From positions 1 through 8,054 of the forward strand of contig FR895137.1 in assembly GCA_000435675.1 (NCBI GenBank): a DNA stretch of 8,054 nucleotides, read 5' to 3'. Below, piece by piece: positions 1 to 5,564 of the stretch. Both the position numbers and the translations under genes were made by a program. Source of the stretch: Eggerthella sp. CAG:298. GTDB lineage: Bacteria; Actinomycetota; Coriobacteriia; Coriobacteriales; Eggerthellaceae. Numbering within the stretch: position 1 is the stretch's first letter; the number at the start of each line of letters is the position of its first letter. The notes under the pieces are model-generated. The model had not been told where the DNA came from, did no database searches, and saw only the letters and a list, made by a program, of their open reading frames with translations.

Positions 1-11
1 ACAATTTTCAT
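1..11 (-). CDS. Possible 5' end of a leftward gene, cut by window edge
   Basis: On the minus strand an ATG at 11-9 opens a frame that leaves the window after three full codons (M-K-I). A GGAG ribosome-binding core at 25-22 lies 10 nt before it. An in-frame ATG at 20-18 is an alternative, but it sits only 1 nt after the same GGAG. The case rests on context: the previous gene ends in a terminator at 256-290, and a promoter-like block at 154-218 resembles the one upstream of the SDR operon. Nothing can be said about the product. Confidence 0.25.
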
Positions 12-153
12 AACTTTCATGCTCCTTTTCTTACATGATTTTTAAACCATAGAGACTAATTTCTTGCATAAAAGGCTTTTCCGATTACGAAGCCTTAGAA
101 AGAAATTAAATGCTCTTGAGTAAGGCGGAAGTCAATCGCACCAATACAATCTC

Positions 154-218
154 AAAAAAATGGTAAAAAGCAATCCGCTTTCTCGCAATTATGCACTTTT
201 AGGTAAGCTTTTTGTCAA
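154..218 (-). promoter_or_regulatory. Candidate promoter/regulatory block for a gene left of the window
   Basis: The stretch 1-255 holds no convincing gene. Its strongest signal is on the minus strand: TTGACA at 218-213, a long 19-nt spacer, then CATAAT at 193-188 (5 of 6 to the -10 consensus). Spacer and -10 contain the motif also seen upstream of the SDR operon: 186-207 matches 5454-5475 at 19 of 22 positions. The likeness continues more weakly to an A-run (154-160 against 5426-5431) and a CGCTT at equal distance from that run. A 7-bp hairpin, AAGGCTT with an 11-nt loop (72-96), lies in the presumed leader. A 19-nt spacer is longer than usual for a housekeeping promoter and would fit activator-dependent (for example MerR-like) control, but that is speculation. 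Confidence 0.45.
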
Positions 219-255
219 AAGACATATGGGATCAGGGTAGAGAACAAAACCGAAC

Positions 256-290
256 AACAAAAACGCCATCGAGATGATGGCGTTTTTGTT
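256..290 (-). terminator. Bidirectional Rho-independent terminator after the MFS gene
   Basis: Perfect 15-bp inverted repeat (256-270 with 276-290) with a 5-nt loop and a GCCATC/GATGGC core. Both sides end in T-rich tracts, so it can stop transcription from either direction. It lies about 60 nt beyond the stop codon of the carrier gene and is the natural end of that minus-strand unit. Confidence 0.9.
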
Positions 291-349
291 TTGCTATGAA
301 AGAGACTTGTTATTATTAATGCTTTTCAAAAAGCTTTCTCTTCGTAATC

Positions 350-1630
350 TTAAATACGAGAGAAGTACGCAAAGACTGCACCAATACCAGTAATCAGAGC
401 AACGGCAATAACAGCAGCAACAGCCGTACCAGTTGCATCGATCAGAGCACCGCAGATCAAGGTACTGAAGAAGCCGCCGATCGAACCACCGAAAATAACC
501 AGTGCATGTGCTTCATAAGCTGCCTTTGGTGCAACGTCGATGCCCATGGTCTGGAAAGTACCACCATAAAGAGATGCAGACATAAAAGCCAGGATCAGGA
601 CAAGCGCCATAAGGTCAATCGGAGTAACCAAGATCAAGAGGATCATGATCATTGCAGCAATAGAGTCGATCATGTTGACCTGGAAACGCTCACCGTGGAA
701 GACCCTGTCAGACAGCCAGCCAGCAATAGGAGCAGCAACGATCTTGAATGCGAACGTGATACCAATAAGCGCAGCTGCGGTTGCAAGCGAGGTGCCCATG
801 TTGACCTGCAGGTAAATGGGGAGCGTGTAGCCCAAGCCATAAACCGTGATTGCAGTACAAGCTGAGAACAAAGCACACATCCAGCAAGGACCGCTCTTCA
901 GAACCTGTTTAAGGTTTGTAGCCGTATGATACTTATCAAAACGAGTTGAGCGCTGACCAACATATTTTTCTTGAATAAGGTCGTCCATGCTTTCAGCGCC
1001 TGGATAAACTTTACTGAATGCGGGAAGCGTTACCATGTAGAGAATGCCTACGATGATTGCAGTTGCAAGAGACATGATGGTTGCTGCATCAACCCAGCTA
1101 AGACCTGCGCTTGTCAAGCCTGAGCCCAAGAACGATGCACAAGTCATACCCAGACCAAGACCGCCCATGAAGATGCCGGTTGCAAGGCCGCGGGAATTTT
1201 TGGTGAACCAATGCGCCAGATGAACACCGAGCACGCAAGTAAGGAAGCCACCGGCGAAGCCGAGAATGATACGGGTGATGAGAAGTGCAACATAATCACC
1301 ACCGATAAAAGGCAGTGGAACCGCTGCGATGACTGTCAGGATAAAACCAAACCCGACCAAGAATTTCTCGCTGAACTTAGCAACAAGCTGGCTCGAAAAA
1401 AGCGGAACAAGAATGTTGCCGATGAAGACGACCGTTGAGAGCATGCCGAGTTCAGTTGCGGTAAGACCCCAGTCTTCCATGATCTGAACACCAAAAACAT
1501 TTGGCCAAAACTGAGATGTATAGTACGCCAAGAAAGCAAGCGTACTTACAACAACTGCCCAATAGCTTCTTGCTGGAAGCTTTTGAAGCACTGGCAGATC
1601 TGATTTTGAAGTTGTTGATTCTGTTGCCAT
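350..1630 (-). CDS. Major facilitator superfamily (MFS) transporter
   Basis: Secondary active carrier of 426 residues, predicted in the cytoplasmic membrane with about 12 hydrophobic helices. A short polar N-terminus (1-21) precedes TM1 (about 22-42), and a charged central loop (about 205-247) separates the two six-helix halves. The TM4 motif (R120-x3-G-x2-GG) and GWLSDR at 304-309 (the C-half copy of MFS motif A) are visible. The N-half motif A, around 80-90, is degenerate (KFSEK instead of G-x-L-x-D-R). The start chosen is the ATG at 1630, which follows an AGGGGG ribosome binding site; the 24 extra upstream codons have no comparable site and run through a dyad. The look is closest to oxalate/formate-antiporter-like or BaiG-like carriers, but the substrate is unknown. 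Its association with the reductase/SDR genes suggests uptake or export for their pathway. It is a single-gene unit, bounded by terminators at 1833-1871 and 256-290. Confidence 0.9.
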   Translation of the reverse strand: MATESTTSKSDLPVLQKLPARSYWAVVVSTLAFLAYYTSQFWPNVFGVQIMEDWGLTATELGMLSTVVFIGNILVPLFSSQLVAKFSEKFLVGFGFILTVIAAVPLPFIGGDYVALLITRIILGFAGGFLTCVLGVHLAHWFTKNSRGLATGIFMGGLGLGMTCASFLGSGLTSAGLSWVDAATIMSLATAIIVGILYMVTLPAFSKVYPGAESMDDLIQEKYVGQRSTRFDKYHTATNLKQVLKSGPCWMCALFSACTAITVYGLGYTLPIYLQVNMGTSLATAAALIGITFAFKIVAAPIAGWLSDRVFHGERFQVNMIDSIAAMIMILLILVTPIDLMALVLILAFMSASLYGGTFQTMGIDVAPKAAYEAHALVIFGGSIGGFFSTLICGALIDATGTAVAAVIAVALITGIGAVFAYFSRI

Positions 1631-1657
1631 CAAATTTCCCCCTTTGTTTAGTTTCGT

Positions 1658-1692
1658 TACACAGCACATTGCACTTTGAAAAATGCTGTGTA
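1658..1692 (-). promoter_or_regulatory. Perfect 9-bp dyad with 17-nt spacer before the MFS gene
   Basis: TACACAGCA (1658-1666) is repeated as its exact reverse complement TGCTGTGTA (1684-1692). The near edge is 28 nt from the carrier start codon, just upstream of its ribosome binding site. It could be an operator or a leader hairpin that affects translation. A dyad of the same geometry but different sequence precedes the SDR operon (5359-5391). Confidence 0.5.
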
Positions 1693-1742
1693 TCCCTTTC
1701 AACGCATCTTTATTTTTATGGGGGAACGGTGGAGAATCTAGA

Positions 1743-1759
1743 ACGCACTTATTTGTCAG
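1743..1759 (-). promoter_or_regulatory. Shared upstream motif copy (MFS gene)
   Basis: The 17 bases match the copy upstream of the SDR operon (5459-5475) at 14 positions, including an uninterrupted ten-base core ATAAGTGCGT on the minus strand. It lies about 113 nt before the carrier start, against about 126 nt for the SDR operon copy. I see no convincing -35/-10 pair here. The remainder of the 1631-1832 gap holds the dyad and AT-rich sequence, with no gene. Confidence 0.45.
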
Positions 1760-1832
1760 TTCTTACCTGCATGTTAGTAGGATAAGCATCTTTTCTTGAT
1801 GAGTTTTCTTTTCTTTGATACAGACCTCAAGA

Positions 1833-1871
1833 CAAAAACAGAACAAGCACCGAACAACATCGATGCCTGTT
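1833..1871 (-). terminator. Rho-independent terminator after the 247-aa SDR gene
   Basis: Read on the minus strand, the arms at 1871-1860 and 1853-1842 form a 12-bp stem (10 Watson-Crick pairs and 2 G-U pairs) with a 6-nt loop, followed by CTGTTTTTG. It starts about 23 nt past the SDR stop codon. The G-U pairs mean that only the minus-strand transcript folds fully. It separates the SDR unit from the downstream carrier gene. Confidence 0.75.
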
Positions 1872-1893
1872 TCGAAATACGTATGGACAAAAC

Positions 1894-2637
1894 TCAGAAC
1901 AGCGAGAACCCGCCCTCTTCAAACAGTAAAGACCCTGTAATATACGAAGCATCATCGCTCGCTAAGAATAAAGCCGCAGCCGCCGCTTCCTCTGGCTCCC
2001 CATAACGCCCCATAGGAATATTGGCCAAAAATTTTGCGTTCCTCTCTGGATCGAAACGCGTGCCTTCTGTGATGCGCGTCATGCTGGTGCCTGGACAAAA
2101 GGCGTTAACGCGAATACCATATGGTGCCATTTCTAGGGCAGCATATTTCGTGAATTGGGACACACCTCCCTTGCTCGCACTATATGCTCCTGTGTTAGGT
2201 GATACGATCTTAGCAGCCACTGAACTCGTGTTCACAACAGCACCTTTGGTTCTCCGCTCAACCATGTGCTTCAATACCGCCTGGTTAACGAAGAAGATTC
2301 CATTAAGATTAACGTCGATCACACGACGCCATTCTTCCTCTGTCGCATCAAGCAAGCTCGTTCTACTCACAATGCCTGCGTTAGCGAACAGCAAGTCGAT
2401 CTGCCCAAAATGGTCGATGGCCCTTTCCACTGCATTATCAACTTCTTGTTTCACGGCAACATCGCACGACAAACAAAGAACGTTTGGATTCGAAGCATAC
2501 TTCTCCTCCATGGTGCCTTCTTCTATATCAAGAACAGCAACCTGAGCGCCTTCCTCGAGCAGCCTTTTAACCATGCACTCGCCGATGCCATTTGCTCCAC
2601 CAGTGACTATTGCATTTTTTCCTTCGAAACGCTTCAT
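1894..2637 (-). CDS. Classical SDR-family NAD-dependent oxidoreductase (247 aa)
   Basis: Short-chain dehydrogenase/reductase of normal classical length (247 residues), cytosolic, probably acting on an alcohol/ketone pair. Visible in order: cofactor motif TGGANGIG at 12-19, Asp37 at the end of strand beta-2 (favours NAD(H) over NADP(H)), NAG at 86-88, and the catalytic tetrad Asn110, Ser139, Tyr152, Lys156. The C-terminal end reads LLFEEGG where most relatives have a V-D-G-G type motif. The start is well supported: AAAGGGGA lies 5 nt before the ATG. It is transcribed alone, with a terminator behind it (1833-1871) and the previous unit's terminator in front (2700-2740). It resembles hydroxysteroid dehydrogenase, BaiA and FabG types in class, and substrate assignment is not possible. 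It is clearly distinct from the second SDR in the window, so the two probably act on different positions or stereochemistries. Confidence 0.92.
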   Translation of the reverse strand: MKRFEGKNAIVTGGANGIGECMVKRLLEEGAQVAVLDIEEGTMEEKYASNPNVLCLSCDVAVKQEVDNAVERAIDHFGQIDLLFANAGIVSRTSLLDATEEEWRRVIDVNLNGIFFVNQAVLKHMVERRTKGAVVNTSSVAAKIVSPNTGAYSASKGGVSQFTKYAALEMAPYGIRVNAFCPGTSMTRITEGTRFDPERNAKFLANIPMGRYGEPEEAAAAALFLASDDASYITGSLLFEEGGFSLF

Positions 2638-2656
2638 AAATCCCCTTTATTTACAA

Positions 2657-2699
2657 CGTTCATCATATGAACACCTGAACGATATTGTTATTGGTTCAT
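2657..2699 (-). promoter_or_regulatory. Cluster of GTTCA half-sites over a weak promoter, upstream of the 247-aa SDR gene
   Basis: Four copies of GTTCA/TGAAC lie within 43 bases. GTTCAT and ATGAAC form a perfect dyad with a 3-nt centre (2658-2672), CGTTCA and TGAACG form an overlapping one with a 13-nt centre (2657-2681), and a further GTTCAT lies at 2694-2699. On the minus strand a possible promoter, ATAACA (2691-2686), 18 nt, TATGAT (2667-2662), overlaps the dyads. This layout suits a repressor or autoregulated operator. The repeats are certain; the role is inferred. Confidence 0.45.
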
Positions 2700-2740
2700 A
2701 AAAATTAGAGGGCGCTAGCAATTTTCGCTAACACCCTCTA
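2700..2740 (-). terminator. Rho-independent terminator ending the SDR-MBL-EthD operon
   Basis: On the minus strand the arms 2740-2727 and 2719-2706 give a 14-bp stem (12 Watson-Crick, 2 G-U) with a 7-nt loop, followed by AATTTTTATG. It starts 20 nt after the EthD gene stop codon. The other strand has no T-tract after the stem, so it acts leftward only. Confidence 0.85.
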
Positions 2741-2760
2741 AAACCCGAACCCTTTAAGCT

Positions 2761-3453
2761 CTAGCCAACAACTTTGTAAGTCTTGGTCAGATAGGTATTG
2801 ATTGCATCAGAGAACTCTTGGGCATGCGGAGAGATACGTTTGAACTGAGTGCTACCGTAGAATTCATTGAATGCATCCATGTTCTCAAACCAGAACTCAA
2901 CCATTCCAGCAACCGGAAGCGTCTCATAAGGAACAGGCTCACCATTCAAGATGCGATCGATGACGATGTTTTGACTGTATCCAATATATCCTGGAATAGT
3001 CTTCACAAGCATCGAGTGAATGTACCACCACTCCTCTTGAAAGCGCTCTGGAGAAACGCCCTTCTTGCGATTTAGGAATGAAACACGTTTCACGATCTTG
3101 TCTTCGTCAACATAAGAAGGGACCTTTAAATCGACCTTTTTCTGGAAAACCAAAATAGGACAATAAGGCTCAGCGAATAGCAGCACATCTTCAGCGCCTT
3201 CACCATGCAAAGATTCAACACCTTTAACCATGTCGCCATAGGTATCGAATGATAGCTCAGAATAACCATCGATATCCATTACACCAGATGCAATTGCATG
3301 GCGATGCTCGTTATCCACTACAAGATGCTGAGAATACTGCTGAAGACCTTCCATCTTCGCAGCAATAGGACCATGAACATTCAACCAATACTTCTGGAAC
3401 TCCTCCATGGTCGTTCCTTCTTTTCTTTTCATGAATCCACAACGGGTAATCAT
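2761..3453 (-). CDS. Tandem EthD-domain (dimeric alpha-beta barrel) protein
   Basis: Cytosolic protein of 230 residues built from two related ferredoxin-like halves (about 1-108 and 118-222), so one chain can form the barrel that EthD proteins usually make as dimers. The internal duplication is visible: F19-x3-W23-x3-H27 followed by YSQ at 40-42, and F138-x3-W142-x3-H146 followed by YSQ at 159-161. A G-x-x-E-x-x-F strand recurs at 63-69 and 183-189. EthD relatives act in small-molecule catabolism and in cyclisation or dehydration steps, often without a proven reaction, so only the fold is assigned. His27 and His146 are the obvious candidate active-site residues. The ATG at 3453 has a near-perfect AAGGAGG site. 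It is the last gene of a three-gene unit behind the MBL hydrolase (78-nt gap) and is followed by a terminator. Confidence 0.82.
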   Translation of the reverse strand: MITRCGFMKRKEGTTMEEFQKYWLNVHGPIAAKMEGLQQYSQHLVVDNEHRHAIASGVMDIDGYSELSFDTYGDMVKGVESLHGEGAEDVLLFAEPYCPILVFQKKVDLKVPSYVDEDKIVKRVSFLNRKKGVSPERFQEEWWYIHSMLVKTIPGYIGYSQNIVIDRILNGEPVPYETLPVAGMVEFWFENMDAFNEFYGSTQFKRISPHAQEFSDAINTYLTKTYKVVG

Positions 3454-3473
3454 TTGAAACCTCCTTGGTATAT

Positions 3474-3501
3474 TGGGCGACTAAAGTGTTTTGGTCGCCC
3501 A
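3474..3501 (-). other. Hairpin between the MBL and EthD genes
   Basis: A perfect 8-bp GC-rich repeat, TGGGCGAC (3474-3481) and GTCGCCCA (3494-3501), with a 12-nt loop. On the transcript it ends about 7 nt before the AAGGAGG site of the EthD gene. There is no U-tract, so it is not an ordinary terminator. It could be an mRNA stability or processing element that sets EthD expression relative to the upstream genes. Confidence 0.5.
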
Positions 3502-3531
3502 GCTGTTCTTTGACGTAAGAAATACTCGATC

Positions 3532-4335
3532 TTATTCGTAGTACTCAGGGATGAGCTTCATTTCCTTGAAGCGATCTGGGTCATGAGAGAACCAGATCGT
3601 TGCATCGTTTTCATCGCAGAAATCATGAAGCTTCTTGATGCTTTGCCAATATGCGATCGAATCGTAATGAGGACCTGGCATACCACCGTTATAATGCTGT
3701 TCTGAATTGCACGCATCCGATGGAGCGATCACGGTTCCGCTTTCGAGATGCAGAACGAGTGCCATCACCCCAGGAGAATGACCTGGAAGCATCATGACTT
3801 CAACCCCCGGAAACAGCTCGGTGTCTTCGTCAATATAGTGGCGGATCTTCACCGGCATCATAACGTCCTTCTTTAGATAAAAACCGTGCGTCGAAGGATC
3901 CGAGTCACCATTGACAAGAGTAAAAGCATATTCTGCTTCATCGCGAGCCACCCAGAATTCTGCATGCTTGAACAGCTCGATATTGCCAATGTGATCATTG
4001 TGCAAATGAGAAAGGATTACCTTGTTGATGTCCTCAGGTTTGACCCCGATCTTTGCAAGGCCATCAACGAGCGTTTCTCCCTCTTCATGGTTATACAAAC
4101 TGGTGCTGCACTGTGCTTCAGTCCACTGATCTTCAGCATCAGGCGGGAGACCCAGATCGTAGAGGATATAGCCCTCTGTAGGATGATCGATCAGGATGGC
4201 CGACGTAGGAACAGTTACCCATTCACATTTCTGATCAGGATTTTGGCGTGTTGCCAAAACCGATTGACCCTTCCAAAGATTAATATCGTTGGTGAGCGTA
4301 CCGGTACTGATGATGTATGCTTTTAAGCCTTTCAT
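3532..4335 (-). CDS. Metallo-beta-lactamase-fold hydrolase, AHL-lactonase-like
   Basis: Predicted dinuclear metal hydrolase of 267 residues, cytosolic (no signal peptide). All metal ligands of the AiiA/AttM-type lactonase group are present in order: His110, His112, Asp114 and His115 in SHLHNDHIGN, His186 in PGHSPG, Asp207 in SDA, and His251 in SHDP. Length and motif spacing fit N-acyl-homoserine-lactonase-like proteins, which open lactone rings; many relatives in catabolic operons act on other lactones or esters. No quorum-sensing gene is seen here, so a metabolic lactone or ester substrate is more likely than signal quenching. The ATG at 4335 follows AGGGGG with 4 nt between. It is the middle gene of the SDR-MBL-EthD unit, 92 nt after the SDR and 78 nt before EthD, with no terminator in either gap. 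Confidence 0.88.
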   Translation of the reverse strand: MKGLKAYIISTGTLTNDINLWKGQSVLATRQNPDQKCEWVTVPTSAILIDHPTEGYILYDLGLPPDAEDQWTEAQCSTSLYNHEEGETLVDGLAKIGVKPEDINKVILSHLHNDHIGNIELFKHAEFWVARDEAEYAFTLVNGDSDPSTHGFYLKKDVMMPVKIRHYIDEDTELFPGVEVMMLPGHSPGVMALVLHLESGTVIAPSDACNSEQHYNGGMPGPHYDSIAYWQSIKKLHDFCDENDATIWFSHDPDRFKEMKLIPEYYE

Positions 4336-4427
4336 ATTTCCCCCTAAACTATGATTTTGCCTTCTTGAAGGCAGGTTTGCTTCAAGAGATCCAGGACGCT
4401 TTCGCTTGGATCCGAAAGGCTTCTTCC
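4336..4427 (-). other. Structured 92-nt spacer between SDR and MBL genes
   Basis: Contains GATCCA/TGGATC with a 13-nt loop (4388-4412) and a tight repeat TGCCTTC-TT-GAAGGCA (4358-4373). No U-tract follows either, so read-through from the SDR to the MBL gene is expected. The MBL ribosome binding site lies at the end of the spacer. A role in mRNA processing or stability is possible but not shown. Confidence 0.3.
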
Positions 4428-5333
4428 CTATTTTGAAGCAGGCTTCTTGTCTGCAGATGGCATGTGCAGATACATCGTCATACCACCATCAACGAACAGA
4501 TGCTGACCCGTAACGAAGCTTGCATCATCCGAAAGCAAGAACACAACAGGAGCCGCGATCTCACGCGCAACAGCAAAACGCTGCAGCGGATTCGATTCAG
4601 CCAGGAACTTATGGTTTTCGGTACGACCCTTTGTCATTGGGGTCAGAATGAAGCCTGGGCATACTGCGTTTACACGAATGCCATAAGGAGCAAGATCGGA
4701 AGCTGCTGCACGAGTCATGCCCTGAACAGATGCTTTTGCAGTTGCGTAAGCGAACAGATTTGCAGGACCAAAATGAGCGCCCTGGAAAGAACAGGTATTA
4801 ACGATAGCGCCACCGCCCGCTTCGATGATGTACGGAGCGCAGTAACGCATGCCGTAGAAAACACCCCAGCAGTCAACATCCATAAGATGTTCCATGCTTT
4901 CACGCGTCTCATCGAGAACCGTACCGTTTTTCACGATACCGGCATTGTTTACCAAAAGATCAATGCGACCCCACATGTCTGCGGCCATCTTCGCCGTACG
5001 TTCCCATTCATCTTCTTTGGTAACGTCCATAACACAAGCAACCGCTTCGCCGCCATCACGCTTGATGTCAGCAACAACACGGTTGATCTCTTCTTCGTTG
5101 ACATCACAAACAAGTACTTTTGCACCCTGCTGAGCGATCATCTTGGCTTCCATTTCGCCCTGACCACCAGCAGCTCCCGTTACAACAGCAACCTGACCAT
5201 CAAACTTACGAACTGACTCTGGAAGCAACTCGAAACGCAAATTGCGTTCGCGCTCAAAAACTCCTGCCTCAAAGTCGGCAAGGCCTGGACCGTCAAGAAC
5301 GAGATCTTCCATAGCGAATGCAGATTTTGCCAT
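4428..5333 (-). CDS. SDR-family oxidoreductase with N-terminal extension (301 aa)
   Basis: Short-chain dehydrogenase/reductase with about 43 acidic and hydrophobic residues before the Rossmann domain; a typical classical SDR is about 250 residues. TGAAGGQG lies at 52-59, Asp77 ends beta-2 (NAD(H) preference), NNAG is at 129-132, then Ser182, Tyr196 and Lys200, and VDGG at 281-284. Two oddities: the usual catalytic Asn of the V-N-x-x-G segment is Asp154 (V-D-C-W-G), and Ser to Tyr spacing is 14 rather than the usual 13. The start at 5333 is chosen because GGGAAAGGA lies just upstream. An in-frame ATG at 5456 would add 41 codons running through a dyad and promoter-like sequence and is unlikely. 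It is first in the unit with the MBL and EthD genes. A hydroxyl/ketone substrate is expected, identity unknown. Confidence 0.9.
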   Translation of the reverse strand: MAKSAFAMEDLVLDGPGLADFEAGVFERERNLRFELLPESVRKFDGQVAVVTGAAGGQGEMEAKMIAQQGAKVLVCDVNEEEINRVVADIKRDGGEAVACVMDVTKEDEWERTAKMAADMWGRIDLLVNNAGIVKNGTVLDETRESMEHLMDVDCWGVFYGMRYCAPYIIEAGGGAIVNTCSFQGAHFGPANLFAYATAKASVQGMTRAAASDLAPYGIRVNAVCPGFILTPMTKGRTENHKFLAESNPLQRFAVAREIAAPVVFLLSDDASFVTGQHLFVDGGMTMYLHMPSADKKPASK

Positions 5334-5358
5334 AACTTTTTCCTTTCCCTTATGTAAG

Positions 5359-5391
5359 GTTCGACAATTTACCGAGCTCGAACTGTCGAAC
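5359..5391 (-). promoter_or_regulatory. Perfect 8-bp dyad with 17-nt spacer before the SDR operon
   Basis: GTTCGACA (5359-5366) pairs with TGTCGAAC (5384-5391). The palindrome CGAGCTCG lies inside (5373-5380), and a second CGAAC abuts the right arm. The near edge is 26 nt from the SDR start codon. It is probably in the transcribed leader, as an operator or hairpin. The geometry matches the dyad before the MFS gene (1658-1692). Confidence 0.5.
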
Positions 5392-5425
5392 GATTTCGGG
5401 CATACGCCCCTTTTGCTATCTGAAG

Positions 5426-5487
5426 AAAAAATAACAAATCGCTGGACGCTTACCAATTACGCACTTATAGGTTAGAACGCTTGAAAA
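5426..5487 (-). promoter_or_regulatory. Promoter region and shared motif of the SDR-MBL-EthD operon
   Basis: The gap between the atpC terminator and the SDR gene holds the fullest copy of the shared motif (5454-5475 in the longer form; core 5459-5475). Two minus-strand promoter readings are possible. One is TTGGTA (5456-5451), 17 nt, TATTTT (5433-5428). The other, parallel to the left-edge block, is TTTTCA (5487-5482), 20 nt, CGTAAT (5461-5456). In the second reading the motif fills the spacer and -10. Each element scores only 4 of 6, so the exact promoter is uncertain, but a promoter is needed here because of the terminator just upstream. Confidence 0.45.
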
Positions 5488-5528
5488 CAAAACAGAGGGG
5501 CGACAATTTCTTGCCTGCCCCTCTGTTT
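5484..5528 (-). terminator. Rho-independent terminator after atpC
   Basis: Perfect 12-bp inverted repeat AAACAGAGGGGC (5490-5501) and GCCCCTCTGTTT (5517-5528) with a 15-nt loop. On the minus strand it ends in TTTTGTTTTC. It lies 36 nt after the atpC stop codon and insulates the SDR operon from the atpC transcript. Confidence 0.9.
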
Positions 5529-5564
5529 CGATCGATCAGCAAAATGCAAATCATCTATATTGAT

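Noticed and set aside
72..96. AAGGCTT hairpin as a terminator
   Set aside because: The stem is only 7 bp with an 11-nt loop and has no T-tract on either strand.
160..240. Small plus-strand open frame of 26 codons
   Set aside because: No ribosome binding site, low-complexity sequence, and it overlaps the conserved regulatory block.
1631..1702. Upstream ATG extending the MFS protein by 24 residues
   Set aside because: AGGGGG directly before the ATG at 1630 is far stronger, and the extension runs through the 9-bp dyad.
4464..5216. Long plus-strand open frame (about 250 codons) opposite the 301-aa SDR gene
   Set aside because: Its translation has no recognisable domain and is rich in Arg, His, Cys and Thr, and it lies fully antisense to a gene with intact SDR motifs. 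The other plus-strand frames in the window are likewise shadows of minus-strand genes.
5334..5456. Upstream ATG extending the 301-aa SDR by 41 residues
   Set aside because: The added residues are low-complexity, not SDR-like, and cover a dyad and promoter-like sequence; a good ribosome binding site precedes the ATG at 5333.
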